26,997 nucleotides of DNA, from contig JAULSN010000023.1 of assembly GCA_033439765.1 (NCBI GenBank), forward strand, positions 1 to 26,997. The letters run 5' to 3'. Positions 1 to 11,957 of this stretch are shown here, piece after piece. The position numbers were made by a program, and so were the translations under genes. Source of the DNA: Lasiosphaeria ovina (Eukaryota; Ascomycota; Sordariomycetes; Sordariales; Lasiosphaeriaceae). Numbering within the stretch: position 1 is the stretch's first letter; every line of letters begins with the position of its first letter. The notes under the pieces were generated by a model. The model saw only the letters and a list, made by a program, of their open reading frames with translations, was not told where the DNA came from and ran no database searches.

Positions 1-169
1 TCGGAAACCGCGCTCTCCAGATCAAGAGACTCAGAAGTGAGGGATCATGGCCCCAAGCATGGCTGAGCGATTCAAGTGCGGTCGCTTTCAGTTCGCTCAC
101 AGTAGGGTTCCGAGCCGCAGACTTGACGAGCTCGCGTCGTGTCGGGATCGATCCGCCATCGTTGCCCAT
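1..169 (-). CDS. rtf2: Rtf2 replication termination factor, N-terminal part (runs off left edge)
   Basis: Reading leftward from the ATG at 169-167, the first residues are MGNDGGSIPTRRELVK, the signature N-terminus of Rtf2 proteins, followed by fungal-type residues up to HAWGHDP. Rtf2 is known as a nuclear RING-related protein acting at stalled or terminating replication forks. Only about 56 codons are inside the window; the zinc-binding core lies beyond the edge. After HDP the frame breaks: a single missing base in the run at 41-43 moves the expected continuation (LTSESLDLESAVS) into another frame. The gene is divergent from TOR, so the 170-1352 region would carry both promoters. Identification is from family memory of the N-terminal motif; I am fairly sure of the family, less sure whether the frameshift is real. 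Confidence 0.8.
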   Translation of the reverse strand, partial: MGNDGGSIPTRRELVKSAARNPTVSELKATALESLSHAWGHDPSLLSLLIWRARFP

Positions 170-1352
<1,183 letters not shown>

Positions 1353-4300
1353 ATGTCGATAACAAAAGAGCAAGCGGCCCCTGCGCTCGAGCAGTACATC
1401 AAGGATGTTAGAAACAGGTGCGTCGTCGTCTGCTGTTTAGTCTGCGCCAAGTTCACGAGGGCATCTGGGATACGGTCCCCTTGATGCGCAGGCTTGGAAC
1501 TCTCGCGCCAATCCATATAATCAACCCAAGGCAGGCTCCCACTCACCGGCTTCGTGTTCATAGGACCTTCCCGGAAGACCAGCGGAAGCGCGCTGCGAGA
1601 CAGATACGGGATCTGGTCAACATTGCCAAACAAGGTAGCTAAATAAGTCTACATGTACCCTCCATCCCCTCCATGGCCATTGACACCACTACAGAGATGG
1701 GTGCCGAGCAGTTCCAGCTCTTCTTCAACTCAGTCAACCAGCGAACCATGGCTCTGATCCAAGGCACCGACCCATATGATCGGATGGGCGGGGTCTATAT
1801 CCTCGACGCCCTAGTTGACTTCGATGGCATCGACCTTGCCTTGAAGTACAGCCGCTTCCAACAGTACATCGGCACCATCCTGCGCGGAAAAGATCCCAAC
1901 CCAATGCAGCCCGCCGCCGTGGTCCTCGGAAAGCTCTGCAAGCCAGGCGGCTCTCTGATCTCCGAGCTTGTCGATGCTGAGGTCCAAACAGCTCTCGAGT
2001 GGCTTCAGTCCGATCGCATAGAGGAGAGGCGGTATGCCGCCGTTCTAGTTCTACGCGAGTTGGCGAGAAATGCTCCCACCCTCATGTACTCGTACGTGGG
2101 CTTCGTCTTTGATCAAATCTGGATTGGTCTACGCGATCAGCGACACTTAATCCGAGCAACCTCGAGCGAGACCGTCAGCGCCTGCTTCAAGATCATACGA
2201 GAGCGTGACCAGGACATGAAACAAGAGTGGATGGACAAGATGTTCGCCGAAGCTATCAAGGGCTTCAAGACCAACCCGGCTCCCGAGTCTATTCATGCCT
2301 CGCTACTTGTGCTCAAGGAGCTTCTGGAGCAAGGCGGTATGTACATGCAAGGCCACTATCAAGATGCTTGCGAGATCATCTTCCGCCACAAGGATTCGCG
2401 TGACCCTGCTATCCGCAAGACGGTGGTTCTGCTCATTCCGGATCTGGCCAACTACGCTCCAACCGAATTTACCGTGACCTATCTCCACAAGTTTATGATT
2501 TACCTCTCAGGGATGTTGAAGAAGGAAAAGGAGCGGAACGATGCGTTTCTTGCCATTGGAAATGTTGCGAATTCAGTCAAGAGCTCTATCTCGCCGTACC
2601 TCGATGGCGTACTCATCCATGTCCGAGAGGGCCTCAGTTTGCAGTCCCGGAAGCGGGGCTCTGTCGATCCTGTGTTCGACTGCATTAGCCGGCTTGCTGT
2701 GGCTGTTGGCCAGACGCTCAGCAAGTATATGGAGGCACTGCTCGATCCCATTTTTGCCTGCGAGCTCACGCCCAAACTGACGCAGGCTTTGGTCGACATG
2801 GCTTTCTACATTCCGCCCGTCAAGGCGACCATTCAAGAGCGTTTGCTCGACATGCTGAGCAAAGTGCTATGCGGTGAGCCGTTCAGGCCTTTGGGGGCAC
2901 CTCACCCCAACTCGCTCTCTACAATCCCAGTCATTGTCAGGGATCCCAAAGACCCCTTGGCCCATGAACGTGGGAAAGCCGAGATAAAACTGGCGTTGAA
3001 CACGCTCGGCAGCTTTGACTTTTCAGGTATTTGGCTCCTAGAATATTCTCCTGTCCCTTCAGCAACGCCTGGTTGCGGTACCACCAAGTGGTTGAAGATA
3101 CTGTTAATACTGGAGACATTGGCGTCTCAAAAGCATGTGCTGACAGAGTCTGGAGGCCACGTTTTAAACGAATTCGTTCGCGATGTTGCCATCAAATACG
3201 TTGAAGATGATGATCCCGAAATCCGCGAGGCTGCCGCCCTTACCTGTTGTCAGCTCTATGTACGTGATCCGATCGTCAATCAGACGAGCTACCACGCCCT
3301 TCAAGTTGTTGCCGACGTCATTGAGAAACTCTTGACTGTGGGCGTCTCGGATCCGGAGCCAAAAATTCGACGAACTGTCTTGGCGGCCCTTGACGAACGA
3401 TTCGATCAACATCTCGCCAAAGCTGAGAATATCCGTACTCTCTTCTTTGCCCTACACGACGAGCAATTCTCGATTAGAGAAGTGGCCGTGTCGATTATTG
3501 GTCGATTGGCCCGGTATAACCCTGCTTATGTTGTCCCACAGCTGCGAAAGACCATCATACAGTTGTTGACAGAACTGGAGTACACAGATGTGGCGAGAAG
3601 TAAAGAGGAGAGCTCAAAGTTGCTCAGCCTCCTTATACAACATGCCCAGGAACTGGTCAAGCCCTACGTAAACTCCATCACCGAGGTGCTTTTACCGAAG
3701 TCTCGTGACCCGACCCCTTCTGTCGCTGCGACTGTCCTCCAGGCAATTGGCGAGTTGTGCACAGTTGGGGGGGAGGCGATGCTGGCTTACAAGGACTCCC
3801 TCATGCCAATCATAATCGACGCTTTGCAGGACCAAGGAGCACCAATGAAGCGGGAAGCCGCTCTCCACACGCTGGGCCAGCTAGCCAGCAACGCCGGTTA
3901 TGTCATCACTCCATATCTCGAATACCCCGAACTGCTGGAGATATTGCAGTCTATCATAAGGGGCGAACCACAACATGGTCCGTTGCGACAGGAGACGATC
4001 AAGCTCATGGGCATCCTAGGTGCATTGGATCCCTACAAATATCAGGTACGAGGCCTGCCTCTTCTACGCCCCTTCACCGTTCCCATCTCTTGCAAGATAC
4101 ATTGTGTCATCGAGCAAGTTCGTGAGCTTTACAACTTAGCCTCGACGAGCAACGTAAGCTAAAGACTAACCAATTTCAACAGCAAGTAGAAGAGCGAGCG
4201 CCACAGACCCAGCGCCGGCCTGAAGCCGCCCAGTTGACCGACGTGTCTTTGATGATGGGTGGCCTTACTCCATCACAGGACGATTACTATCCCACGATCG

Positions 4301-7300
4301 TCATCAATGCTCTACTTCATATTCTTAAAGACCAGTCCTTGCTGCAGTGGCACGGGAACGTGGTGGATGCCATTATGAGCATTTTCATCACTCTAGGTCT
4401 GAAGTGTGTCCAGTTTCTTGATCGGGTGGTCCCTGCCTTCATTTCTGTCATTCGGGCCTCGAGCATAGCGCGACTTGACTTCTACTTCAACCATTTGAGC
4501 CGACTGGTTAGCATCGTTCGACAGCACATTCGTGTCTATCTACCCGACATTATCGATGTCTTGCAGGAGTACTGGGCCACAACCTCGTTGCAGACTACCA
4601 TCATCGCTCTGATTGAGTCGATTGCTCGCTCTCTCGAAGGAGAGTTCAAGATCTACCTGGCTGGCCTACTCCCACTGATGCTTGGGGTGCTGGAAAAAGA
4701 CACGAGCACGAAGCGACAACCGAGCGAGAAAATATTCCATGCCTTTCTGGTCTTTGGGCCAAGTGGAGAGGAGTATATGCACCTCATCATCCCTGTTCTT
4801 GTGCGTCTATTTGACAATAATGGTCAGCCCATTTTCCTACGGAAATCTGCCATCGAGACCATCGGGAAACTCTCAAGCATGGTCAACCTCAATGATTACG
4901 CGGCTAAGATCATTCACCCTCTGACTCGGGTCCTCGCCAGTGGCGAACCCAGTCTACGAGTAGCTGCGTTAGATACCCTTTGCGCACTTATGCTACAGCT
5001 AGGGCGTGACTATCTGCACTTCGAGTATACAGTCAACAAGGCAATGGCCTTGTACGCAATTCCGCACTCCAACTATGATAAGGCAGTTGAGAAGCTGAAG
5101 AAGGGTGAGGTCCTGCCGCAGAACCTTGCCCCGCGGTTTGAAGACACTCTAGTTGAGCCTCACCCGACCGAGAACAATCCGCCAAAGAAACTGGATTTGA
5201 ATCCCATGCATCTCAAGCAGGCCTGGGAGACAAAGGGCAAGTCCACCAAGGACGATTGGCATGAGTGGTTCCGCAAGTTCAGTACCACGCTGCTTACGGA
5301 ATCCCCCAACCACTCTCTGCGAGCTTGTGCGAGCTTGGCGAGTAACTATCAACCGCTAGCACGGGAGCTCTTTAATTCGGCTTTCGTTTCATGTTGGAGC
5401 GAGCTTTATGAGCAATTTCAGGTTTGTGGAATATTGCAAGCCGAATATCGTCGAGTCAATGTTAACTAGTCCGCGTACAGGAAGAGCTTATCACAAACAT
5501 CGAAAATACTATCAAGTCCGAAAACATACCGCCTGATCTTCTGGGTCAACTTCTCAACCTTGCAGAATTCATGGAGCACGATGACAAGGCGCTCCCTATC
5601 GACATTCGCACCCTGGGACGTGAGGGCTGGTCGCTGCATGCGCATGCCAAAGCACTTCATTACAAGGAACTTGAGTTCCTGCAAGACCACAAACAGCCAA
5701 GCTGTCGAGGCTCTGATTGTTCTCAATAATCAGTTTGCAGCAGTCTGACGCCGCCCTTGGAATTCTTCGCAAAGTCAAGGCCTACAAAGATGGCATTCAG
5801 CTCCGGGAGAGTTGGTTTGAGAAGTTGGAGCGTTGGGACGAGGCTCTGAACTTCTATTACCAACGAGAACGCGAAATTCCCGAAGATCAACCTGTGCCAG
5901 TCGATATTGTCATGGGTAAAAATGCGCTGCTACCATGCCCTTGGCGAATGGGATTCGCTTGCAGCTCTAGCTGGCAAGACATGGGCCAACTCCGGGCCAG
6001 AAATCCAACGGAGAATTGCCCCCTTGGCGACAACGGCCGCTTGGGGCCTGGGCAAGTGGGACTCGATGGACATTTATCTTCAATCAATGAAGCGATACTC
6101 GCCTGATCGTGCATTCTTCGGCGCAATACTTGCACTTCACCGGAATCAATTCCGCGAAGCTTTAATTTGTATCGACCAAGCCCGCGAGGGTCTGGACACT
6201 GAGCTCAGTGCCCTTGTCAGTGAATCATACAATAGGGCATACGAAGTTGTTGTGCGGGTCCAAATGCTCGCCGAGCTGGAAGAGATCATCGTCTACAAGC
6301 AAAGCGATGCCGAGAAGCAGGCCACCTTGCGAAGGACTTGGGAGACTCGACTGAAGGGCTGCCAGCGCAATGTCGAAGTATGGCAGCGAATGCTTCGGCT
6401 GAGATCGATTATCATGTCCCCAGCTGAGAATATGCACATGTGGACAAAATTCGCCAACCTTTGTCGCAAATCAGGACGGATGGGCCTTGCCGAGAAGTCA
6501 TTGAAGCATCTCATCGAGATCGAGGAACCACTTGAGACTGTCATACCTTATTGGCACGATCGGCAGGCCAGTCCCAGCCCGAACCGAATCGCGTCCCCTA
6601 TTCTGTATGCGGTCCTCAAGTTCCAGTGGGAAGTCGGCCAGCAGCCTGCCGTTCGAAATTCCGAGCGGCGCATAGCAGAGAAAACCCTGTACTGCCTACG
6701 AAAGTTCACCAACGAGACAGCCCATCGTGTGGAGAGCTCCAGGATGCACATGAATGCGCAGGCTCCAAACGGAATAGAGGGACCTGGCCCAGCGGTATTC
6801 CCCGACTTTGACGAAAGCGCCGTGCTAAACCCGCACGCACAAAAACACTGGGTCGAGCAGACAGTGCTGCTTGCCAAGTGTTATCTTCGTCAGGGGGAGT
6901 GGATGGTAACATTAAATAAGGATGACTGGCAGTACACGCAACGCCAGGACATTCTTAACTGCTACTCCAAGGCCACACAGTACCACCCCAAGTGGTACAA
7001 GGCCTGGCATGCCTGGGCTCTCGCGAACTTTGAGGTTGTCCAGGCTCTTGCTTCGAGGGGAGATCAAGAAAGCCGAGGCGAACAAGCAATTATCGTCCAG
7101 CACGTCGTTCCCGCCATCCGAGGCTTCTTCGAATCTATCGCCCTCTCGTTTGGCAGTTCGTTGCAGGATACACTTCGTCTCCTAACACTGTGGCTGACCT
7201 ACGGAGGCCATGCCGAGGTCAGCAATGCTGTTATAGAGGGCTTTGCCCACGTCAGCGTTGACACATGGCTTGAGGTCATACCCCAGCTCATTGCTCGGAT

Positions 7301-9260
7301 CAACCAGCCCAACAGGAGGGTTCAGCAGTCAATCCACAGCCTCTTGGCCGATGTCGGCCGTGCACATCCGCAGGCATTGGTATATCCATTGACTGTTGCA
7401 ATGAAGTCGCGGCACAACATGAGACGATCGCGCTCCGCCACCCAGATCATGGATAGTATGCGACAGCACAGCTCTCGGCTTGTCGAACAAGCCGAGATAG
7501 TGAGTCACGAACTCATTCGGGTAGCTGTGTTGTGGCACGAGCTCTGGCATGAAGGCTTGGAGGAAGCTTCGCGCCTTTACTTCGGCGATCATAATATCGA
7601 GGGCATGTTTGCCGCTTTGGAGCCTCTACACAATCAACTCGAAAACGGACCTGAGACACTTCGGGAGATCTCTTTCGCACAGACTTTCGGTCGAGAACCT
7701 GAGCGAGGCTCGTGAGTGGTGTCGTCAATACCAAGAGACCCAAGATGTGAACGATCTTAACCAAGCTTGGGACCTCTACTACCAAGTGTTCCGCCGCATC
7801 AGTCGCCAACTACCCCAAATGACCTCGTTGGAGTTGACCTACTGTTCGCCCAAGCTCTTAAAGGCCAAGGACCTTGATCTCGCGGTGCCTGGAACATATC
7901 GTAGCGGGCAGGAGATTGTGCGGATAATGTCTTTCGACGGCACTTTTAGCGTTATTAGCTCCAAGCAACGCCCTCGAAAGCTTGACATTGTCGGGAGCGA
8001 TGGCAAAACTTACACTTTTCTACTCAAGGGCCATGAGGACATTCGTCAAGACGAACGTGTCATGCAGCTTTTTGGCTTGTGCAACACGCTGCTAGCAAAT
8101 GACTCAGAGTGCTATAAGCGACATCTCAATATTCAACGCTATCCGGCGATTCCATTGTCTCAAAATTCAGGCCTTCTCGGTTGGGTGCCTAACAGCGACA
8201 CGGTCCATCAACTTATCCGGGAATACAGGGAGTCTAGAAAGATCCTTCTCAATATCGAACACCGGATCATGCTCCAGATGGCGCCTGACTACGACAACCT
8301 TACTCTCATGCAGAAAGTTGAAGTCTTTGGTTATGCTCTGGATAATACAACAGGCCAGGACTTGTACCGCGTCCTGTGGCTGAAGAGCAAGAGTTCTGAG
8401 GCGTGGCTGGATCGGAGAACAAACTATACCCGGTCTCTCGGTGTCATGTCGATGGTGGGGTACATTCTCGGCCTGGGCGATCGCCATCCCAGCAACTTGA
8501 TGCTCGACCGTATTACCGGAAAGATTATACACATCGACTTTGGCGACTGCTTCGAGGTGGCGATGAAGCGGGAGAAGTATCCCGAACGGGTCCCTTTCAG
8601 ACTCACTCGGATGCTCACTTATGCAATGGAAGTCAGCAATATTGAGGGCAGCTTCCGAACAACATGCGAGCATGTAATGAGAGTTTTACGGGACAACAAG
8701 GAGAGCGTAATGGCTGTTCTTGAAGCGGTAAGTCTACCATACCACCTCCACTGACGAGAAATTCCCTCTGACTGGCTGACTGCTTTCCAGTTCATCCATG
8801 ACCCGCTGCTCACTTGGCGCCTTACGAATCCAGCCAGCCCTCCGGGGCCCCAACTTCAACTCAGAGCGAGAACAGGCGCTTGTGGGGCCGCAAGCTGCAC
8901 GGGCTCGCCGGCCGTCCATACTCGATGCACCCGTGGCTCCAACCGAATTCCTCGCCGCCCAGGCGACTGGCATAGATGCTCTGCCCGGGGCTCCGCCGGG
9001 GACCCGTTACCGAGCTCGCACCAATTCATCGGCCCCGCAGCCGGCAGCATGCCTAACGGCAATGGGCCGCAGGACTTGGCCGAGGTTCAGAACGCCACGA
9101 GCAGTCGAAGTCCTTGACCGGGTTGCGCAGAAGCTTACAGGCCGCGACTTCAAGCCGGATGACGAGCTGAATGTCAAAGACCAGGTCAACAAGCTAATCA
9201 TTGAAGCCACGAAGCTCGAAAATTGTGCCAGCATTACATGGATGGTGTAGTTTCTGGTGA
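1353..9260 (+). CDS. tor: TOR serine/threonine kinase (PIKK family), complete but with indels
   Basis: TOR is the catalytic core of TORC1/TORC2, controlling growth from endomembranes. Start ATG 1353 gives [19 protein letters not shown]. Introns: 1418-1563, 1635-1694, 3027-3155 (in-frame, stop-free), 4046-4182, 5422-5480, 8728-8790. The product would be about 2,430 residues, the usual TOR length. HEAT repeats fill roughly residues 40-1200, FAT follows from about 1250, FRB lies near 1870-1970 and the kinase near 2040-2300. Visible kinase features are the ATP-site Lys in [13 protein letters not shown] (8026-8028), catalytic GDRHPSN (8476-8496) and the metal-binding HIDFGD (about 8530-8547). FRB keeps the Ser, Trp and Phe of the rapamycin-binding face ([15 protein letters not shown]). 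FATC ends WCSFW at TGA 9258-9260. Apparent single-base indels at about 5624, 5637, 5691, 5735, 5920, 7696, 8850, 9040, 9097, 9223 and 9240 break the frame; the part before 5600 is clean. Confidence 0.93.
3027..3155 (+). other. Probable TOR intron, 129 nt, no stop codon and length divisible by three
   Basis: Exon sequence ending FDFS runs into GTATTT, and the acceptor TGGAG at 3155 would give the join SGHVLNEFV, matching the TOR family as I remember it. A nearer acceptor at TGACAG (3146) would instead add ESG. Both choices keep the frame, because the 43 intervening codons are open. The encoded stretch (rich in W, P and G) does not look like a HEAT repeat. If retained it would insert 43 residues between HEAT repeats. 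Confidence 0.7.
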
Positions 9261-10124
9261 GCCTGGTGCCTAGCTCCGCGTAGGCCAGTGATTAGCTCAG
9301 ACGAGCAGCCTTGTTTGCTTTGCGAGAGAGCGCACAGGCTGCCAATGCTGTGTATTTACTTCTTTTCTTTCCTTCTTCTGGCGGTGGTTAGTGTAAATTT
9401 CCCCATGGGTTTTTTTTTGGGAGGCTGTATCATGTTGGCGTTGCATCGCGTTCTAGGGATGGAGGAGGGCTTGGTCTTTTTCGTCTCGACTTTGGGATCC
9501 AATTTCGGTATCTGGAACGTATCTCAAGCATTCTGGGTCCCCGGTCTTCTAATGGATATCGGTGGAATAAGATGAGTTCAAGGATCTCGATGGGTTGGTA
9601 TTGAGAGCAGATGGGTGTGGTCAGCTTCCGTGTTAAGGCAGATATCTAGATCTCTGGGGCCATCAACGGGCTATAGCAATAGCGAAAAAGTTGGCCATGT
9701 TCGTTTATTAGCAGATGCACGCACGAGACAGGCGACCGAGGCGCCAGACAGAATATTATCAGTCTAACTTTAGGTACCTACATATGGATGTACCACTGGG
9801 TTGAGGAAATGCAGTGTTCTGTAGCCAAGCCAGCGGATATGGGCGGGGCCCATCTCGAGCCGCCGTTGATATTTTATTCAACGACTTCCGGCTCAAATGG
9901 GTATGGGACAATATCCTTCTCCGCAACGGCACTTGGTAGGCACGGATGTTCATTGCAATGACCATCTTGTCGTGCTCTGCGGCTTGTCGTTCATATGTGA
10001 ATGGTTTCCGCCTTAAGTGAGAGCTGTTGAATGTCTCCAAAGGGATTGCCCATCTTGCCTTGCTTCCTTCCCTATACCTCCTAAGGCAACTTCGACAGCG
10101 ACGAGGGTCTTTGCAATTAATTGC
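9261..10124. other. Intergenic region: TOR 3' UTR and upstream region of the secreted-protein gene
   Basis: I see no supported gene here. The longest open frame (9288-9575, hydrophobic) has no family resemblance and lies where the TOR 3' UTR should be. The T-rich stretch near 9411-9418 and a small inverted repeat around 9863-9884 (GTTGA...TCAAC) could take part in 3'-end formation, but this is weak. The part from about 9760 on should include the promoter of the next gene. Confidence 0.5.
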
Positions 10125-11024
10125 ATGATGGCTGTGCTCAACATTCTGGCAGCCCTGGCAGCACTTGCCACCGCGGTCGTTGGATCGCCATGGGGGCGGA
10201 TTGCAGCCCTAGTGTGTTGCTCCAAGCTGCCGATGCCTATGTTTGCAGCCCAGACGGCAGGCCGACTTGATCCGCTTCGAGGACATTCTCGACGCGAATT
10301 GGGTCTACCAGGAGAACAACGCAAAGGCAAATGCCACAAAGGGTGTGCTGGGCAAGGCGCTCAAGATCGACCACCGTCGGACCAACGTCGATACGACGGC
10401 CTTGTGCGACTTACACAGAGCTCATCAGCACCGACGCCGCCAGCCCCTATGTCATCGGCACCCAGATACATCACGGCGCAAATAACAAAGTTACCCTGAT
10501 CGACTCGGTCGCGTCCACGACAAACTCTTGGATCTTTGATGCCAAAAAGACGCTCCAGTACGTCCTGCAGGAGACATGGGATCCCATCCCAGTCGGCAAA
10601 CAAGACAAGAGAGAGGTGATCCAGGCGGCCGGAGACGCTTACCTTGATATGTGGTATGTCCCTTGCTCGAAAAGCATTCCGCCGCGTCATCCAACAAGTC
10701 TAACACATCTCATCAGGAGCAACGCCACCGCTGCAAATGCCGTTCCCCTGGGGAACACCTTGCACTAGGCTTGAAGGCTCTGCCTACACGGGCAAGGGAA
10801 AGCCCGACGACTCTTGCAAGCCCGGCATCCCTTCGAATAGTCACCAGGCGCCTAACACGCACCGCCGTTACGTTATTGACGAGTCTATGGGGTCGGTTAA
10901 TATCTTGTGTGTCTGGGAGCATATGATGATGGCAGCCGATAGCCATGAGTTCGGCCTTGAGGGTGGTAAGCTTCGTTATGTTCATACCTTGACGGTTTGT
11001 GGTGGTCAGCCGTGTAAACTCTAA
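10125..11024 (+). CDS. Small secreted protein, DUF8021-like, with one intron and several indels
   Basis: The start ATG (10125, or 10128) opens a signal peptide, MMAVLNILAALAALATAVVG, followed by a mature start near SPWGADCSPS. The rest reads as a single ~278-residue protein only if five single-base indels are allowed: G run 10192-10196 (one base short), TTT 10242-10244, about 10260-10263, TT 10402-10403 and CCCC 10745-10748 (each one base long). The intron is 10654-10716 (GTATGT, branch TCTAAC, CAG). Recognisable parts are ADAYVAAQTAG near the N-terminus, the middle stretch SPYVIGTQIHHGANNKVTLI, and a C-terminal block RRYVIDESMGSV...WEHMMMAADSHEF. I associate these with fungal secreted DUF8021 proteins of unknown function. 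Several cysteines suggest disulphides. Gene reality is well supported; the family name is from memory. Confidence 0.7.
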
Positions 11025-11129
11025 GTAACTATACGAAGTCTTTAATCACTTTAAGCGTAGAAAGAGGAAACGCCTTTTATAGCCTAGTTTTAAACCCTTT
11101 ATATACTTAACTAAGCTACTACGCTACTA

Positions 11130-11703
11130 CAGTCGGTTGATAAAAGCCTGACCCATCCAATTTTGGCCCACCTTCCCACATTCTAACCGCCCCTCTTCAA
11201 ATGCAAGCCACCATCTCAATTATATAGCAAAATGACTGTAACGTGGTTCCCGGCCGTGCGACGCACCCGGCCGTACGACGCACTTTTCCACCACCACGCG
11301 ACATCTCAACTTTGCAAACCATCCTCCACCACCCAAAAAATGTCAGCACCATCCAAAGAAGCCAGAATCTTCCTCGTAATTGACGTAATTCGCCGCGACA
11401 AAAAAATAAGGTGTCGTAAGGCTGCAAAAATATACGATATCCCTAAGCCTACTTACTCTACGCGCCAGAATAAGCGGTCGCACTTCACGACGCGATTATC
11501 GTAACCCAGCCCATCGATTAACACCCCCAGAAGAGGAGGTAGTTGTCCAGTATGTATTGAAGATAGATTCGCGAGGATTTTCGCCTTATCTGGCTGGTGT
11601 CGAAGATATGGCCAATTTGCTTCTTGTAGAACGCGGCGTAAAACCCGTCGGCAAGAATTGGGCTCAGACCTTCATCACGCGACAACCAGACCTAAGACGC
11701 GTC
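11130..11703 (+). mobile_element. Fot1/pogo-like DNA transposon, 5' part only
   Basis: A TA dinucleotide at 11128-11129 is followed by CAGTCGGTTGATAAAAGCCT, which looks like the outer end of a Fot1-type terminal inverted repeat; I cannot confirm it without the other end. About 210 bp further on is the start of a pogo-type transposase. The element stops at 11703, where the poly-T of element E1 begins. No matching 3' half, DDE domain or second inverted repeat is present in the window. Confidence 0.65.
11340..11703 (+). pseudogene. Pogo/Fot1 transposase fragment (helix-turn-helix region)
   Basis: From ATG 11340 the protein begins MSAPSKEARIFLVIDVIRRD and continues CRKAAKIYDIPKPTYSTRQ, the psq-type helix-turn-helix that starts Fot1/pogo transposases. 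After a one-base frameshift near 11485-11500 the reading continues as LTPPEEEVVVQYVLKIDSRG and LAGVEDMANLLLVERG, then VGKNWAQTFITRQPDLR, which is the CENP-B-type second DNA-binding region. The catalytic DDE domain is missing because the sequence is replaced by element E1 at 11704. The fragment cannot encode an active transposase. Confidence 0.85.
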
Positions 11704-11957
11704 TTTTTTTTTTTTTTTTTTTTTTTCTCATTACGCGTATGCAGCCCGTAGGGCTATGACGCGGCCTATTTAAGCTATAGACGGCTACTCAAAAGGTTAT
11801 AAGGAAAGACTAATCTAATAGGGCATACTAGAAGTAGAAAATCCTAGACGAAGTATAATTCCGGTTCCGTGTACTTTTTTCAAGTCAAAGCGTGTAAGGT
11901 ATCATGTACCTAAAAGGAGGGTAAGTAAGGAAAGGGAGAGAGGGTAATTAAGCTAAG

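Noticed and set aside
9288..9575. Hydrophobic 95-codon open frame after TOR
   Set aside because: It overlaps the expected TOR 3' UTR, has no recognisable domain, and its hydrophobic look derives from T-rich sequence.
11130..11340. Active Fot1 transposon
   Set aside because: Only one end and the DNA-binding part of the transposase are present; no DDE catalytic domain or second inverted repeat is in the window.
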